Positions 52,760 through 64,000 of a stretch of 64,000 nucleotides of DNA are shown piece after piece (the stretch's first letter is position 1; each line of letters begins with the position of its first letter). The DNA comes from Blakeslea trispora (Eukaryota; Mucoromycota; Mucoromycetes; Mucorales; Choanephoraceae): NCBI GenBank assembly GCA_025331445.1, contig JAIWNE010000091.1, forward strand, positions 62,001 to 126,000. Reading direction: 5' to 3'. The position numbers were made by a program, and so were the translations under genes. The notes under the pieces were generated by a model. That model had not been told where the DNA came from, did no database searches, and saw only the letters and a list, made by a program, of their open reading frames with translations.

Positions 52760-55129
52760 TCAACTATTGTGTTGTTCGATACATTGTTCGATACAACAAA
52801 TTGATTGCATTCTGTGCATGTAAGTTCTTTCGAAGTTGCGCTTGTGATTGGTGTTTATGTTTTTGATGAAAAAGTTGTTTCGTTCGAAACCAAAACCCCA
52901 GAAGCAAGAAATTGGACCGAATCTATAGATGCATTCACGGAGGTGAAGCATGAAGTGGAAGTTGGGAGTAACAGAGCGGGTGCCATACCGATGTTCGAAT
53001 CCTTGGGCAAAAGAAAGCAGATGCTGGTGCACCACTCCAACATCGGTTTTTTAATGGCATTGCTGTCAAGAAGTTTTAAAGCATTGATTAGATGCATGAT
53101 TAACGAGTAATCAGAGGCATCGAGAATGGGAGGGGAAAGGACACGTTCGGCAATAGTGGTGATGAAGTTCTTGAACTCCACAGCTTTGACATGAGGGAAG
53201 CCTTCTTTCGTCATTTTTTTGGCCATCGGGGCACAGGAAGCTTTGGGATTGTATTTGATTTTTTCTTGCATCATTTTTTTAATCTTGGGCAAAGCACCTT
53301 CAGGAAGCATGATTTGTAGGGCCCTCTTGACAACAACAAGGTACAGTGCATGCATGGGCTCTATGGCAAGGCAATTGTAGGAATAATACGGCAGCTCAAA
53401 AAGAACTGAGTATCTAACACCGCTATTCTTCTCCAACATACTTCTTTCTCCAACTGTCTTCGCATTCTTCCATGCTTGTGAGCTTCTCTTCGTCTCTTCT
53501 GTTGTTCGGAGCTCCCACTGACCACAGTTCCAGTTGCAGTAATTACGTTTGTTGCCTGCACCTTCGAGTCTTGGAAAATATGTTTCACACATATGACATC
53601 CGTATCCACTGTTAAAGGACATGCTTGCAGCCAGTTTCTTGGTAGCGGGTAAATCTAAACTTACAGCGCACAAGCATGCCCTGACTCGGTTGTACTGGAT
53701 ATTGCCATCCTACATTACCATCATGAGAGCCACACCTTCCAAGAGCTTCTTAAAGTCTTTGACTAATGGAGCGAGGTAATGGTTAATTGCTGTGGTAGGA
53801 GGCTTCTTGGGTCCAGGGATGACGCCGACAAGTACCATGTTTTCTTTCAAGTCACGACCTTTTTGCTTTGGAAGGTTAGTGATAGTGAGGTAAATGCAGC
53901 CAACACTATGATTGTTGTTGTGAGGGCTGAACCAATCGATGATAAGGGTGATGGGAAGGTTGTAGTCTGATTGAAGAATAAAAGGCATGTCTTTAGGAGA
54001 GGTCTTGAAATGGAGGAAATCAGACGCATCGTGGACATCACGCAAGTATTTGTTAGCATGCTTGCGACTTTTCCATGCTTTGACCAGATCAGCGAAACCT
54101 GTTCTTGAGAAAAACTTCCCTAGTGTAGCAGAAATATTGCAGTAGGAAAAGGCCAGCTGAGTAACAAGCTTTGGGTTTTGTGAATAGAAGACTTGCTGCC
54201 CGCACTGCACCTGTGTATTACTGTAGAAGAGTCACCAAAACCACTACTCCTGCTAGCGATGGTAAATAATTAAATATCTTGTACTTGCAGTGTTGCACTC
54301 TCTAACAGGCTTGCTTTCAGTTGACACTGCTAAGATTTTTAATGAGTCTTCCAAGATTAAAAAATCCGATTTGATGTATTGCATTATGGACGATGTTGTC
54401 AATTATGAATCTAATTCCGAAAGCCGAAACTCATTGCCTGAATATCTTCCTTAGTGTAAGTAGTGTCCTGTTGTTTGTAGTTAGAATTATAGACTTATTC
54501 CATGTTTTTTTTCTCTTAGCCAACAAAATTCCACAATCCGAGACTTCAAAAATCTTGTCATCCATGGTTACAAAGCTCCACAACAGCAACCTTCCAGAAC
54601 TCAAACGAAAGAAATTACGAAGACACTTAATAAGGTCTTGGAAATACATGGTGACAATTACCAGGTTCCCAAGAGCGTCGCCACTTTCATTGACCGTGGT
54701 CAATTAAACGCCATGAGCACAGATGGCATCCAGCATTATGCAGCATGTTCATTATGTCACAATTTGTTGAACATTGAAAGCGAAGCAATTGAAAAGGCAA
54801 ATATCTGTAATCAGCCATGGAAAGGTACCGTCTACAGGCTGACAAGTTCCAGCGAGTATTATAGAGGATTTGTTTACAAGTATGAGGATCATCTAACCAG
54901 AAAAGAATAAAAAGAGGAACATACACCATATTAGAATGGGTTGCTATTATTTGAAAGACCTGTACTTACTGCAGGAACTTCTCCATTTATCATACTCTAT
55001 GCCTCCGAAATTTTTGCTTATTACATGGTACTTATAAGCGTTTCTATCAAGGAGACACTTAGTTGAAGAGAGGATGGCACAGTCATCACAATGCCAGTAG
55101 TAGCACTTTTCAGAGACACGAGCAGACAT
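52760..55129 (-). pseudogene. CACTA/EnSpm-like (Tnp2, Transposase_21) gene with an inverted internal segment
   Basis: The minus strand holds a first exon (55129 to about 54970) with CYYWHCDDC. After an inverted segment come 54210-53710 (SRTGFADLVKAW, LIIDWFSPHNNNHSVGCIYLTI, VGVIPGPKKPPTTAINHYLAPL), 53673-52855 (SLDLPATKKLAASMSFNSGYGCHMCETYFP, YSVLFELPYYSYNCLAIEPMHALYLVVVKR) and 53035-52760 in another frame (HLLSFAQGFEHRYGTRSVTPNFHFMLHL, RFGPISCFWGFGFERNN). DWF, LPATKK, CHMC and IEPMHALYL match the Transposase_21 family of CACTA elements. It is dead: a frame change lies near 53035, and exons 2-3 now lie on the plus strand. Confidence 0.82.
54291..54910 (+). pseudogene. Inverted exons of the CACTA-like transposase gene
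   Basis: Plus-strand exons: 54291 to about 54451 (LHSLTGLLSVDTAKIF, VVNYESNSESRNSLPEYLP), then after an intron to 54910 (NSTIRDFKNLVIHGYKAPQQQ, FIDRGQLNAMSTDGIQHYAACSLCHNLL). The CSLCHNLL motif belongs between the N terminus and the central part of this transposase type. The phase of the first acceptor here (two bases before LHSL) fits the donor after RSSC of the minus-strand first exon. That supports one original gene interrupted by an inversion of roughly 54.24-54.93 kb. Confidence 0.65.
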
Positions 55130-55169
55130 TTCGGATAAGGTACTTGATGTGATAAGAAAAACAAATAGT

Positions 55170-55530
55170 CTTTATTCTCAAAATAACCTGAAGCTCTTAT
55201 CCTGCTTTCTTGAAGACTATTTATACGATTTTGTTAGGTTTTTGAGGTTAAGTAATTATATCATTTCCGATAGTTCCTGAGCATAATTTTATACCGTTTG
55301 CAGTAATTGCGATAATAACTGTCAATACTATTTTCTCCGTTATTTTCTCTAGCATGATGTTAGGCTTATCCAAGTATTCTATATCAATTTGTATGCAAGC
55401 AGTCATCTAAAGATAATATATGACTTAGTAATGGAGCAACTGATTTCTGTAGGCTTAAATCTAAAAAATGGATATGGATATATAAGATAATGGATCAATT
55501 ATTCTTAGGCACTTTACTACAAATTGGACT
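55170..55530. repeat. Direct repeat, copy 2
   Basis: Partner of 49731-50095. Its right end runs into the second CACTA-like fragment. Confidence 0.75.
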
Positions 55531-55800
55531 ACAGGAGACCCTTTTACTATACTCAATGACTTGTTGCATTATTTTCTTTATCTTGAGGTGAGAATTTTTT
55601 GGAAGCATGGTCTTCAAAGCCTTCTTTACAACGCCGAGACACAAAACATGCATGGGTTCAATTGTCAATGTAGCATAAGAATAGTAGGGCATTTCGAACA
55701 AAATCGAGTATCCGACCTCATTATTCTTCTCTAATGTCTCTCTTTCATTAGCTGTTGCTGCATTCTTCCAAGCCTGCGAGCAGTTTCTTATTTCTTCAGC
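55495..55800 (-). pseudogene. Second, shorter CACTA-like Tnp2 fragment
   Basis: Minus-strand frame SQAWKNAATANERETLEKN, YSILFEMPYYSYATLTIEPMHVLCLGVVKKALKTMLP. It is clearly related to the segment at 53500-53250 of the larger copy but diverged, so it comes from another family member. Only about 100 codons remain. Confidence 0.78.
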
Positions 55801-56587
55801 ACTTCTTGAGTAGGAATCGCAACCTGTCAGGTACGTGTCGAGTTTTCCAAAAATCTGAAGTCGATTTGGGTTTGCTTTAGTGTTACTGCAGAAGTAGTAT
55901 AAGGCTTGATTTCGCTTTCAATAAAGAACTCCTTTCCTTACATTACATTTATCATTTCGGTCATATTGGGTTTTTTAATTCTCAAATAGGAACATCAATA
56001 ATACAATGACGCCACCTTCATAAAACGCAGAACTATCCAGAATATAGCAACTCAGGCTTACAACGAAAAATAGCAAAGGTTATGTGATGCATCACAATTG
56101 TATTTCCTTTTGGAAGGTTACTTTTTAAGCGATGAGTGATCAATGCTCAAATATACCAAGAGAAAACGCTAATGATAATTTTGTAAAAACAAAATACGCA
56201 GATGCCTATGAATCAGATATTCTTACTGTTGTATCACATGTGTTAACCTCGATTCTTGGATGTTAAACAGGCAAACTTGGTAGATTCATAGAGGTATAGA
56301 AAAATCAAATCTAGAAATTTACTTTTTTAATGTTCAGCTTTACAATTGCTTTAACTTCCATTTTAAGATTCGCCACCGTTTTGTAAAAGACCAATTTCCT
56401 TTTCAGTCATAAGTGCCTTGAAACCTCTCAACAGTAGCAACACCTTGTTCAGATAATGGTCTTTCAATCAAAAAAGGCATTTGTCATTAGCCGAAAGAAA
56501 AAGCATAAAATATGAGTACTTTTTACAATGATTTTTTATTTCACTTTATATCTCTCTCAATAGTTTTATATATCTCAATTTTTTATT
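55801..56587. other. AT-rich stretch before the hAT gene
   Basis: No gene recognised. It probably includes the 5' end and promoter of the hAT element; terminal inverted repeats were not found by eye. Confidence 0.35.
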
Positions 56588-59036
56588 ATGAACTCAAACA
56601 ACAATTCTTTTGGTACTAACTCTGCTTCCACTGATGATTTCTTGTTATCAGCCACTCTGCAAGATTATCTTACCTCCTCTTATGATCTTGGAAATCAAAA
56701 CAACCTGTCTCAAACTTCGTCACTGGGTTATTTCTTGACTGACACCGAAAAGCTGTCCATTGTTTCTAGCAGTACCACTGCAAGCCAAGGCAAAAAAAGA
56801 AAGCAATCTACAAATGAACCTGATTTGGGCAACTACTGCCGACCTACTCCTGGCGTCAAGATTGCAGATGCCAAAAAGACAAACTGGATGATTGAACTGG
56901 GCTATGCATTCCGTTATAGTGATTACATCTATTGTAATGTTGATTATGAAAAAGACAATTCTAACACAAGTCATCCATGTACTGCTGCCTATTTTACACC
57001 AGAATCTTCGACTGGAAATATGAAGAGACACATGATGAAGGCTCATGACTTGAACGAAGCTGAAGGTATGAGTTAAACATCGATGAAATTGCTGGCTGAG
57101 CTCTTTTACTTGCATCTATCTTTAGCAAAACGAATTTGGGAGCAAAGTGGACGCCGAATTTCCACTAAAGGTAGCAAGCCCAATACAATTGAACGATTTC
57201 TTACAACATCCACTAGTGCAAGCGTATTTGGCAGATACTCGGTTACTAGAGATGATATTAGAAAAGCTGTAATAGAGTTGACAGTAGCACACTCCTTGCA
57301 ATTTACCTTTGTTGAGAGTAAAGAATTCCGAACCTTGTTGCGAATGTGCAGAGAAACTACTAGTGAGAAAGATGTTCAAATGGTGTCCGCAAATACTTTG
57401 AAAAAAGATACGGAGCAATACTATCATGACACCAAAAGAAAAATTGTCGCCTTTTTGTCTCAGCAAGAACACATTTCGTTCACCTGTGATGTTTGGACCT
57501 CAACAACCCAGGTGGATTTTCTTGGAGTTATTGCTCATTTCATTGATTCAAACTGGGAGCCTAGACAAGTGGTTATTGGCTTTGAGGAGTTAAATAGCAA
57601 ACATACTGGTAAGTTGTTAGAAGATTTTATGCATAAACTCTTGTTAACATGATATCATTAGGTGAATATCTTGCTGAAGTCTTCATGAAGGTACTAAAAG
57701 ACTTCCAAATTGACAAGAAGCTCTTCTGCATCACTACAGACAATGGATCTAACATGGGCAAAATGATGGATGAAATAAGCAAGCTGACCAGTGGTAAATT
57801 CGATAGACAAGAAAACTGGATATCTTGCATTGGTCATGTCATCAATCTCAGTTGTCAACAGCTGCTGAACAAAGGGCTAAAAGTTGAAGCCCCCAGTAGT
57901 GATACCAGTGTCTACAATGCTGCGGAATCGATTGATGCTAATTCATCCAATGTTTTTCTGTCCAATCCTGTCATCAAAATAAGGTATGTAACTATATATT
58001 TACTTCTCTTCTGTTGATCTTTTTGTTAACTTGTCATCTATGAAGAGCTTCACACAATTTAGGTCGATTGTATGAAGAAGCTTGTGACGTTCTGGGTCTT
58101 AAGTATCAGAAACTCGTAGTCGATGTGCGTACTCGTTGGAATTCAACAAAACAAATGATAGGCGTTGGATTGAAGATGAAAGCCGCATACAACCGAACCT
58201 GTGCAAGAGCCCCCCAAAACGCTGGTATAAGCCGATTTGAATTGAATGACGAACAAGTAACCTACTTGAAATAAATCTTTCAACTTTTGGACCCCTTTGA
58301 GCAAGCTACTCTCTGGGCGTCCGCTCAAAGGTAAGAATGCACATAACAATCAGGCTACTGAATGTATTGCTGAACAAGCCCTTTTAAATCTTATAGATAT
58401 CCTACCGTCAACAAATCTGCCATGTTGTACAACGAACTTCTTGATCATTTAGACAGTGTATTAGTAGGAAATTACCCTTCAGCCTCCGATCATCCTTTGC
58501 TAGTTGAAGATATTGTTGAACGAATGGAATTAGCCATAAACATCGAACACTTCAACATCCTTACAAAAAGAATACTGATCGGTACTTTTGAAGCACGAAA
58601 GAAGCTGATCAAGTACTACACTGATACAGACAATACAAGCGTCTATTCTATTGCAACAGCAATGGACCCAACAGTAAAGTTTGGTCTGTAGAATATCAAT
58701 GGTGGTTGGGGCGATTTCGGTACTCACTGTGAGTTTTTAGTCAAACAAGAATGGCTGAGAAACTTTAAGAATGATGGCAGCCATGGCTCAAACATAACTC
58801 AAGTACAAGTAGAAGCGAACGTAGTCCCTCAACAAAGCAAACGCCTCTTTGGTTCGATGATGCGAAAGATAGCCCAAACGTCTTTTGCAAACGCACTGTC
58901 GATTGATGAGTTGGACCTGTATGTGCAAGAGGGACCTGTACAAGAACCTCCATCGGTAATTGCAGCTGATACCAAAGGTAAAGCAAAGGAGACTGTTGTG
59001 AAGGTAAAATGGAAGAAACAAAGAAATATGTTGTGA
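56588..59036 (+). pseudogene. hAT transposase gene with intact introns but two in-frame stops
   Basis: A BED-type zinc finger (NWMIELGYAFRYSD, YCNVDY, TGNMKRHMMKAH) is followed, after introns at 57066-57125 and 57611-57660, by ISFTCDVWTSTTQVDFLGVIAHFID and FCITTDNGSNMGKMM, the hAT catalytic region with its acidic residues. After two more introns come WISCIGHVINLSCQQLL, VDVRTRWNSTKQMI and DPFEQATLWAS. Stops interrupt the protein at 58272-58274 (TAA after TYLK) and 58689-58691 (TAG after KFGL). The frame ends at 59036 without the usual C-terminal dimerisation domain. It lies inside the inverted-repeat arms. Confidence 0.87.
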
Positions 59037-59348
59037 GTGTCAGAATAGAAACAGAGGAATCCTTTAGAACTTGTATAGTTTATTAAAGAAAAATCAGATG
59101 TCGTTTATAGCTATGGATTATCTAGGTATTTATATCTTTTAGGTCGAATAAACTGATTCTATCATCTAGAGATGATTAGGGAATCTATTTTAATATCGAG
59201 GATACGGAACACTATATCATTGAGCATGTATCAGATATTCAGTCTACTCAGCTCTCAGGTCATAGCTGATCTGAGATGGTAAGATAGAAAAAATTGTTTT
59301 AATAAAATCTTTAACACTGTGATATTTGCAGTCTCAGGAAAATTCAAT

Positions 59349-60069
59349 GAGAGGGAACTAATTCTACTGCAAGCCCATGTTGTGCTTATATATTATTTTT
59401 ATCTCGGTTTCAATCAATCACTCCGTTATAATTTTATCTGTATGAGCAGTTTTCCTACTGGGATGACTGGTCACCTTAATTGAAAGATGGCTGTAGCCAG
59501 ATTCCATCCCTCGCATTGGATAAGGTGGAGATATATTGTTTACTTGATTTATATCTTGGAGAGATATTAATTATGCTCGACAAGATATGTTTAGTCTTGA
59601 TTAGTGTTTCAATATATCAGGCATAACTGTTTCATACTTGTTCACTTGTTTCGTTGGATGTTTAGATCAGTTTAGATTAGGTGATAACAATAGACAAGCC
59701 CTTTGTAATTATGTCTCAGAGCTATCTTTATCCAAGTAATGATTTAGTCTTTTCTTATAATGAAATCTCTAGAATCATTGCTTGATTTGTTAGATGCTGC
59801 TACCTTGGTATTATAAGGTCTATGCAACCACCCTGCTATCACATGTGTCATGTCATATAGCTATTTCAAGTATTGATGCGAAGAGAGTCAATGAATATAA
59901 ATCTGATCATGCTTCCAATGTGTTAGCTAGGCACATTGAACGCTTTATATATCATATCATCGCTTTTTAACAATGCTTGTTAGATGCTTGATTTCAGGAT
60001 TACCTCTGGTACTATCTGAATTGGTTTTTAGTTTCTAGCTTTGTAGACATCGTTTGATTGAGCGTTATT
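59349..60069. repeat. Right arm of the 721-bp inverted repeat
   Basis: Exact reverse complement of 50976-51696. The arms enclose about 7.65 kb that hold the CACTA-like and hAT remnants. Confidence 0.93.
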
Positions 60070-60092
60070 CTGACAGATGACGCCAAAATAAC

Positions 60093-63000
60093 TTTGATAC
60101 TATTCGAAGATAGTTAGTTACATTCACGATTTTTATGTGTATCTCTGGTTTTCATACGTGCTCAAATATGATAATTGTTTTCATAATCTATTTTTGGGCC
60201 ATCTTGTCATATTCTTTGTCACGTCAAATTTGATTCAGTATTGCAGATATACATAGCTTATCTGCATTGATGAGGCCTGGACATAAAAAGTTACGTTTAT
60301 TAGTTAAACCCGATGTTAGTTGACTTCTAGATTACTATTAGATTAGACGTGATTTCTTCAGAATGAATAGATGAAGCAAGCACAGATCTATGACAACCAC
60401 TATATGTATAATCTGACCATTGATAAAAGGCAGTCATTTGTAGCAAGGAAATACGATCTTTGTTTGTACTATGTATTCATTTTCTAAATGTTCACAACAC
60501 ATATCATTTAATCAAAAACAAAACAAGCAGTCATCTAACATTAGAAATTAAGCAAGTACAATCTAGAAGATGGTGCTCAACCAGGAAGCAAGTTATGGCA
60601 AAGAAGTTGTGAAATAAAAAGGTTAATCTTTTATTGTATGTGTTGATCTGATATTTTTGTACTTGTTTGAGTATTTCTAATTAATTCTGATGAGAATTGC
60701 GTTTAAAACAATAATATATGATGAGAAGGAAATCCTCCTGTATTTGAACATGGTCATTCTTGCTGCCTGATGTTTTATAAGTATTTCGAGAAAGCAACGT
60801 CATTATCATGCTTTGATTCATTACGAAAAGCACGCATGATTTTGTCTATGTACATTAATCTAGATATAAATGCGTCAACTTTGAAATTTGGATATAATAA
60901 CTAATCTATAACTGCAATTGAGACTGCGTAAGAGTTTCTGTATAAGCCAGATAAAAGCAAAGTGTAGATCTTTTGACTAAAATTTAAAAATCATTTTGTT
61001 TATAAAACCTTTTATTTTATTTTTGTTGTCGCTTACTTTCGGTACTCTAACTAATTTATTTATTAAGTCAAGAGATTTAAAGAAGGTTAAAGAGTGGGCT
61101 TTATTCAGTGCAAGAACGGAACGTCAATATAAATTATATGTGATAACACAGAACAAGATCTATATTTGATTTAGTAATACATCGAATGTTATATAATGTA
61201 TGCCCCCTATGATACATCACCAACATCTAAAAGATTTAACACGTTTTGGTCGATAACTGTCTAAAAAACAAGAATGGGAGGATGAGAGGGAGGGAGGCTT
61301 TCTTATGGTAAGCCGTCCTTTTAAAAGTATCTTTTAATATGAAGACATTTATGACAGACTATCTTGTATAATTTGCATTAAAAATACAAACTTGCCTTAT
61401 TATGCGTGTGCAGCCGTTTACATATAACATCCTTAGACTGTAGTCCAGACCGGAACTTGCCGATAAGTCACGTGACTGTCCGGCAAATATTTTTATTTTA
61501 AAAAATATATTAATTCACCCAAATTAATTAAATTGAAAAGTCTAATATAGGCTTTTGAGGGTAATTATCGGTTTGATAAAAAGTTGCGGAATTGAGTAAG
61601 TAAAAGAATCGACGAAAGGAATTAACAACGCCTAAACATGAGAGTAAGAAAAGGACAATGTTAATAACCTCTGTCAATCTTTCTCTTCATATCAAAGTCA
61701 TACCTAATAGCAGATAATAGAGATTTTGTATGTATTTCACTAATTCACTACTTCTACTACGAATCAAACAATCACACCCAATTTTTAATAAAGAAAAACG
61801 ACCTCGATTTTATTATAATAAATGTCAAGTTTTTATACTACTTCTAAAGAATTTCTATCTAAATAATGTTGAAATGTAAAAAAATAAAGTAAAAATCTAA
61901 TATCAGTTAAGTCTAAAATAAATAAAGTGGGAAAAAGAGTAATTAGCAAGTATGGATCAGAAGTAACAAATGGAAGTAGGAATCTAAAATAAATAATATG
62001 GAGTGATTTGAAATAGTAACAAGATAAAGTAGATGATTGAAAGGAATTAGACAACAAAAGGAAACAAAAATATCAGGAATGTAAGTAAGTGTTATGTAAC
62101 GTGTATACTTTGATAGATGATGTGTAATAAAGACTATTGAGTACTTTTTGAGACTGTTAGTAGCTTTATTAAAACTTCAGAGAGAGAAGAAGGATTTATA
62201 ATACACGTCTAATTGCTACAGGGATAATAGTTGAGGATTCCTAATTAGGAGATTCGTAATACATTGGGTGAACACCTCTTGTGGAGGTTGTGATATTCAC
62301 GGTACAATTGATAACAATAATAAATCAATCAGACCCAAAAGAAAGTTGTCTTTATTCAATATACATTTTCTAGCTCTATTTATACTAATGATGGATCCCG
62401 CATCTTAGCTGAGTGTTTACCTTACGTTGGATCACAACGTACTTTCTGTTTATTTGTATAAGAACGTATCTCACCGTTAATCAATATGTCCATATATGTT
62501 AACGACGTGATGGCTAATCTGACTTTATAATTTGTTATTGTTCCTAAAAAGGACAATGTATACAACAGAGGTTAAAGGGATATTTAAATATAAGATAATC
62601 AAGAGATTAGGACCGTTCTATAACAGTAAGACCAAAAGAGATTGAGAGTCAGTCAAGTCGATGGAAAACTAGAAAAAAGGGTCTTCAGGGTCTTCAGGGT
62701 TCTTCTTACTAACAATTAGTGACGTAGACTAGTATTCCGATTCGAACATTTGCCGGAATTTCACCGGACAACGGTTAAACTTTTTGAGCCTATAAAATCC
62801 CTATACTATATCTCAAAATTGTCGCTGATATTGAGGTTAATAAGCCAAAACAACCAATTGAGATTGAGTACAACCTTCCTCAAAGATACAACCCAAGCAA
62901 ACGAAGGTTTAAACCTCAGATACTCCACAAAAGAAGAAAGAAGGTTAGGCTGAACTTGTTACGCATAAGGAAGTTGCCTTTAGTAAAAGTCAGCTCCTCA

Positions 63001-63246
63001 TTGTATTCGCCGAAGAACAAGGATCAATCAGATAGAAGTATATAATTACTTCCTACTTTATTTGTAATAGTATAGATATTTAGTATAGAATAGAAAAGAT
63101 ATAAAAAGACCGTATTTTAGATAATTATGAGTTCTTTATCAAAGACTTATAATATCAAAATACAGGTAACTTATAAAAAGAAAGTAAATAAAAGATCAAA
63201 GACTTATAATATCAAAATACAGACTACGTAAAGCTTTTCCAGTAAT
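60093..63246. other. AT-rich stretch without a recognised gene
   Basis: Repeated AT-rich motifs, short ORFs only (61833-62057 minus, 62750-62953 plus) and no family match. A 30-bp palindrome lies at 61457-61486. GGGTCTTCA is tandemly repeated at about 62679-62700. Two very similar stretches with AAAGACTTATAATATCAAAATACAG occur near 63140 and 63198. Confidence 0.45.
61457..61486. promoter_or_regulatory. 30-bp imperfect palindrome centred on CACGTG
   Basis: TTGCCG, three bases, AGTCACGTGACT (perfect 12-bp palindrome), three bases, CGGCAA. The core is the strongest form of a Cbf1/USF-type E-box and is shared with the upstream regions of both tRNA genes. No gene start is seen nearby. Confidence 0.55.
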
Positions 63247-63292
63247 CTGATTGGCTCAAAAGCTTAACTCTAGTCACGTGACCGTGTTTATA
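63247..63292 (+). promoter_or_regulatory. Upstream motifs of tRNA-Glu: CCAAT, CACGTG and TATA-like
   Basis: CTGATTGG at 63247-63254 (-82 to -75), GTCACGTGA at 63273-63281 (-56 to -48) and TTTATA at 63287-63292 (-42 to -37). Order and spacing match the flank displaced from tRNA-Gln. Confidence 0.6.
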
Positions 63293-63328
63293 ACACACAA
63301 TATTTTATTAAGACAACAAAATATATCA

Positions 63329-63400
63329 TCCTCAATGGTCCAGTGGCTAGGATTTGTCGCTTTCACCGACACGGCCGGGGTTCGATTCCCCGTTGGGGAA
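63329..63400 (+). tRNA. tRNA-Glu (anticodon TTC)
   Basis: 72 nt including the discriminator A. Acceptor TCCTCAA pairs with TTGGGGA; the anticodon stem TGTCG/CGACA encloses CTTTCAC with anticodon TTC. The T arm is CCGGGGTTCGATTCCCCG. T-runs at 63404-63407 and 63410-63415 can terminate Pol III. Confidence 0.96.
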
Positions 63401-63492
63401 TACTTTTGCTTTTTTGAGATTTTTAACGTTACATGTCACTTAAGACTGTCAGGCTTGCAAAGAATTGTATTGCTTGCGTTTTAGTGCTATTG

Positions 63493-64000
63493 CAGGACAA
63501 AGGATAGTTTTTGCAGTAACTTGAGAAAGAGAACAAATAGATATAACAGAGCAATCAGGCAGCAAGGTTATAAGTAATGAGCACCAGGTTTTAAGTCGTT
63601 CGACTAGAGATATAAGTAAAGTAAAGAGAATAAAGTAATATAAAAGAAGAGATGTAGTATATGAATACAATGATCTACAATAAGTATCAAGGGAACTAAT
63701 AACAATATGTGGATTTAGGTAGTGAATATGTCAAACTACAACCAAGCGTAAAGTAAATAAGAGAGATAATAGTTGAGTTTATTAATAAGAGAAGATTAAA
63801 GAGTTTATATACTATTCTAAAAGAAGTCATGTTGGACTTGCAAACTAATAATTTAAACAGTCAAGTTAATGAGTCATCATGTATGGATTATTAATACATG
63901 TCTAAAAGCTCTATTCATTATGATATGGAAAGTCAGAGAAGGATTCAAATAAAGTTGTTGTGTAATAAGAGATCAAGAGGAGCTGTCAAATGAGTAAAAT
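63493..64000 (+). repeat. Dispersed repeat downstream of tRNA-Glu, cut by the window edge
   Basis: Same repeat as 43321-43695, in the same orientation relative to its tRNA gene and starting 92 bp after it (45 bp for tRNA-Gln). It carries an additional ~125-base block at about 63735-63860. Confidence 0.9.

Noticed and set aside
50207..59036. The hAT C-terminal domain at 50207-50587 as the missing end of the hAT gene at 56588-59036, separated by an inversion between the 721-bp repeats.
   Set aside because: Both pieces carry their own version of the segment that precedes this domain (DAEVQRFL and DELDLYV), so they come from different hAT elements.

Overview
The window is nuclear DNA of a fungus, most likely a Mucorales-type mucoromycete. 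This rests on many short AT-rich introns with GTAAGT-like donors, the gene content, and the mix of DIRS, LINE, hAT, CACTA-like and Tc1-like elements. I read exon structures by eye, joining frames across GT..AG introns so that family motifs stay continuous. No database was searched.

Positions 1-30.7 kb are mostly ordinary, gene-dense chromosome. In order: a truncated basic protein (-), 5-hydroxyisourate hydrolase (+), a YAT-type amino-acid permease with one frameshift (-), a dead 5'-truncated LINE and a dead Tc1-like transposase, a Tom20-MYND-SET fusion (+), ribosomal protein uL2 (+), a Gin4/Nim1-type kinase (-), a WBP4-like U1 zinc-finger protein (-), Erv41 (+), proteasome ATPase Rpt3 (+), a CLC chloride transporter (+), SmG (+), a CLPTM1-family protein (-) and a nucleotide pyrophosphatase/phosphodiesterase (+). 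Spacing is tight: one divergent pair starts 94 bp apart, and two convergent pairs (one in the next section) end 21 and 55 bp apart.

Positions 31-43 kb mix hosts and guests. A decayed Fanzor/TnpB-like RuvC nuclease lies beside a structurally complete DIRS retrotransposon (34316-38660), with inverted termini, an internal complementary region, Gag-like, RT, RNase H, methyltransferase-like and tyrosine-recombinase coding regions. VPS4 and MAD2 follow as a convergent pair.

Positions 43-64 kb are a transposon-rich AT-rich block bounded by two tRNA genes. An apparently intact LINE (43816-49188) sits in the 5' end of a tRNA-Gln gene with a 17-bp target duplication, and its two ORFs are joined by a TAATG stop-start. 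Next come hAT and CACTA-like remnants, part of them enclosed by 721-bp inverted repeats that are identical by eye. A tRNA-Glu gene closes the block. Both tRNA genes carry the same repeat downstream and the same short upstream motifs (CTGATTGG, GTCACGTGA, TTTATA).

The most unusual items are the Tom20-MYND-SET fusion, the Fanzor-like pseudogene, the LINE at tRNA-Gln, the shared architecture of the two tRNA loci, and the perfect inverted repeat around much older transposon debris.
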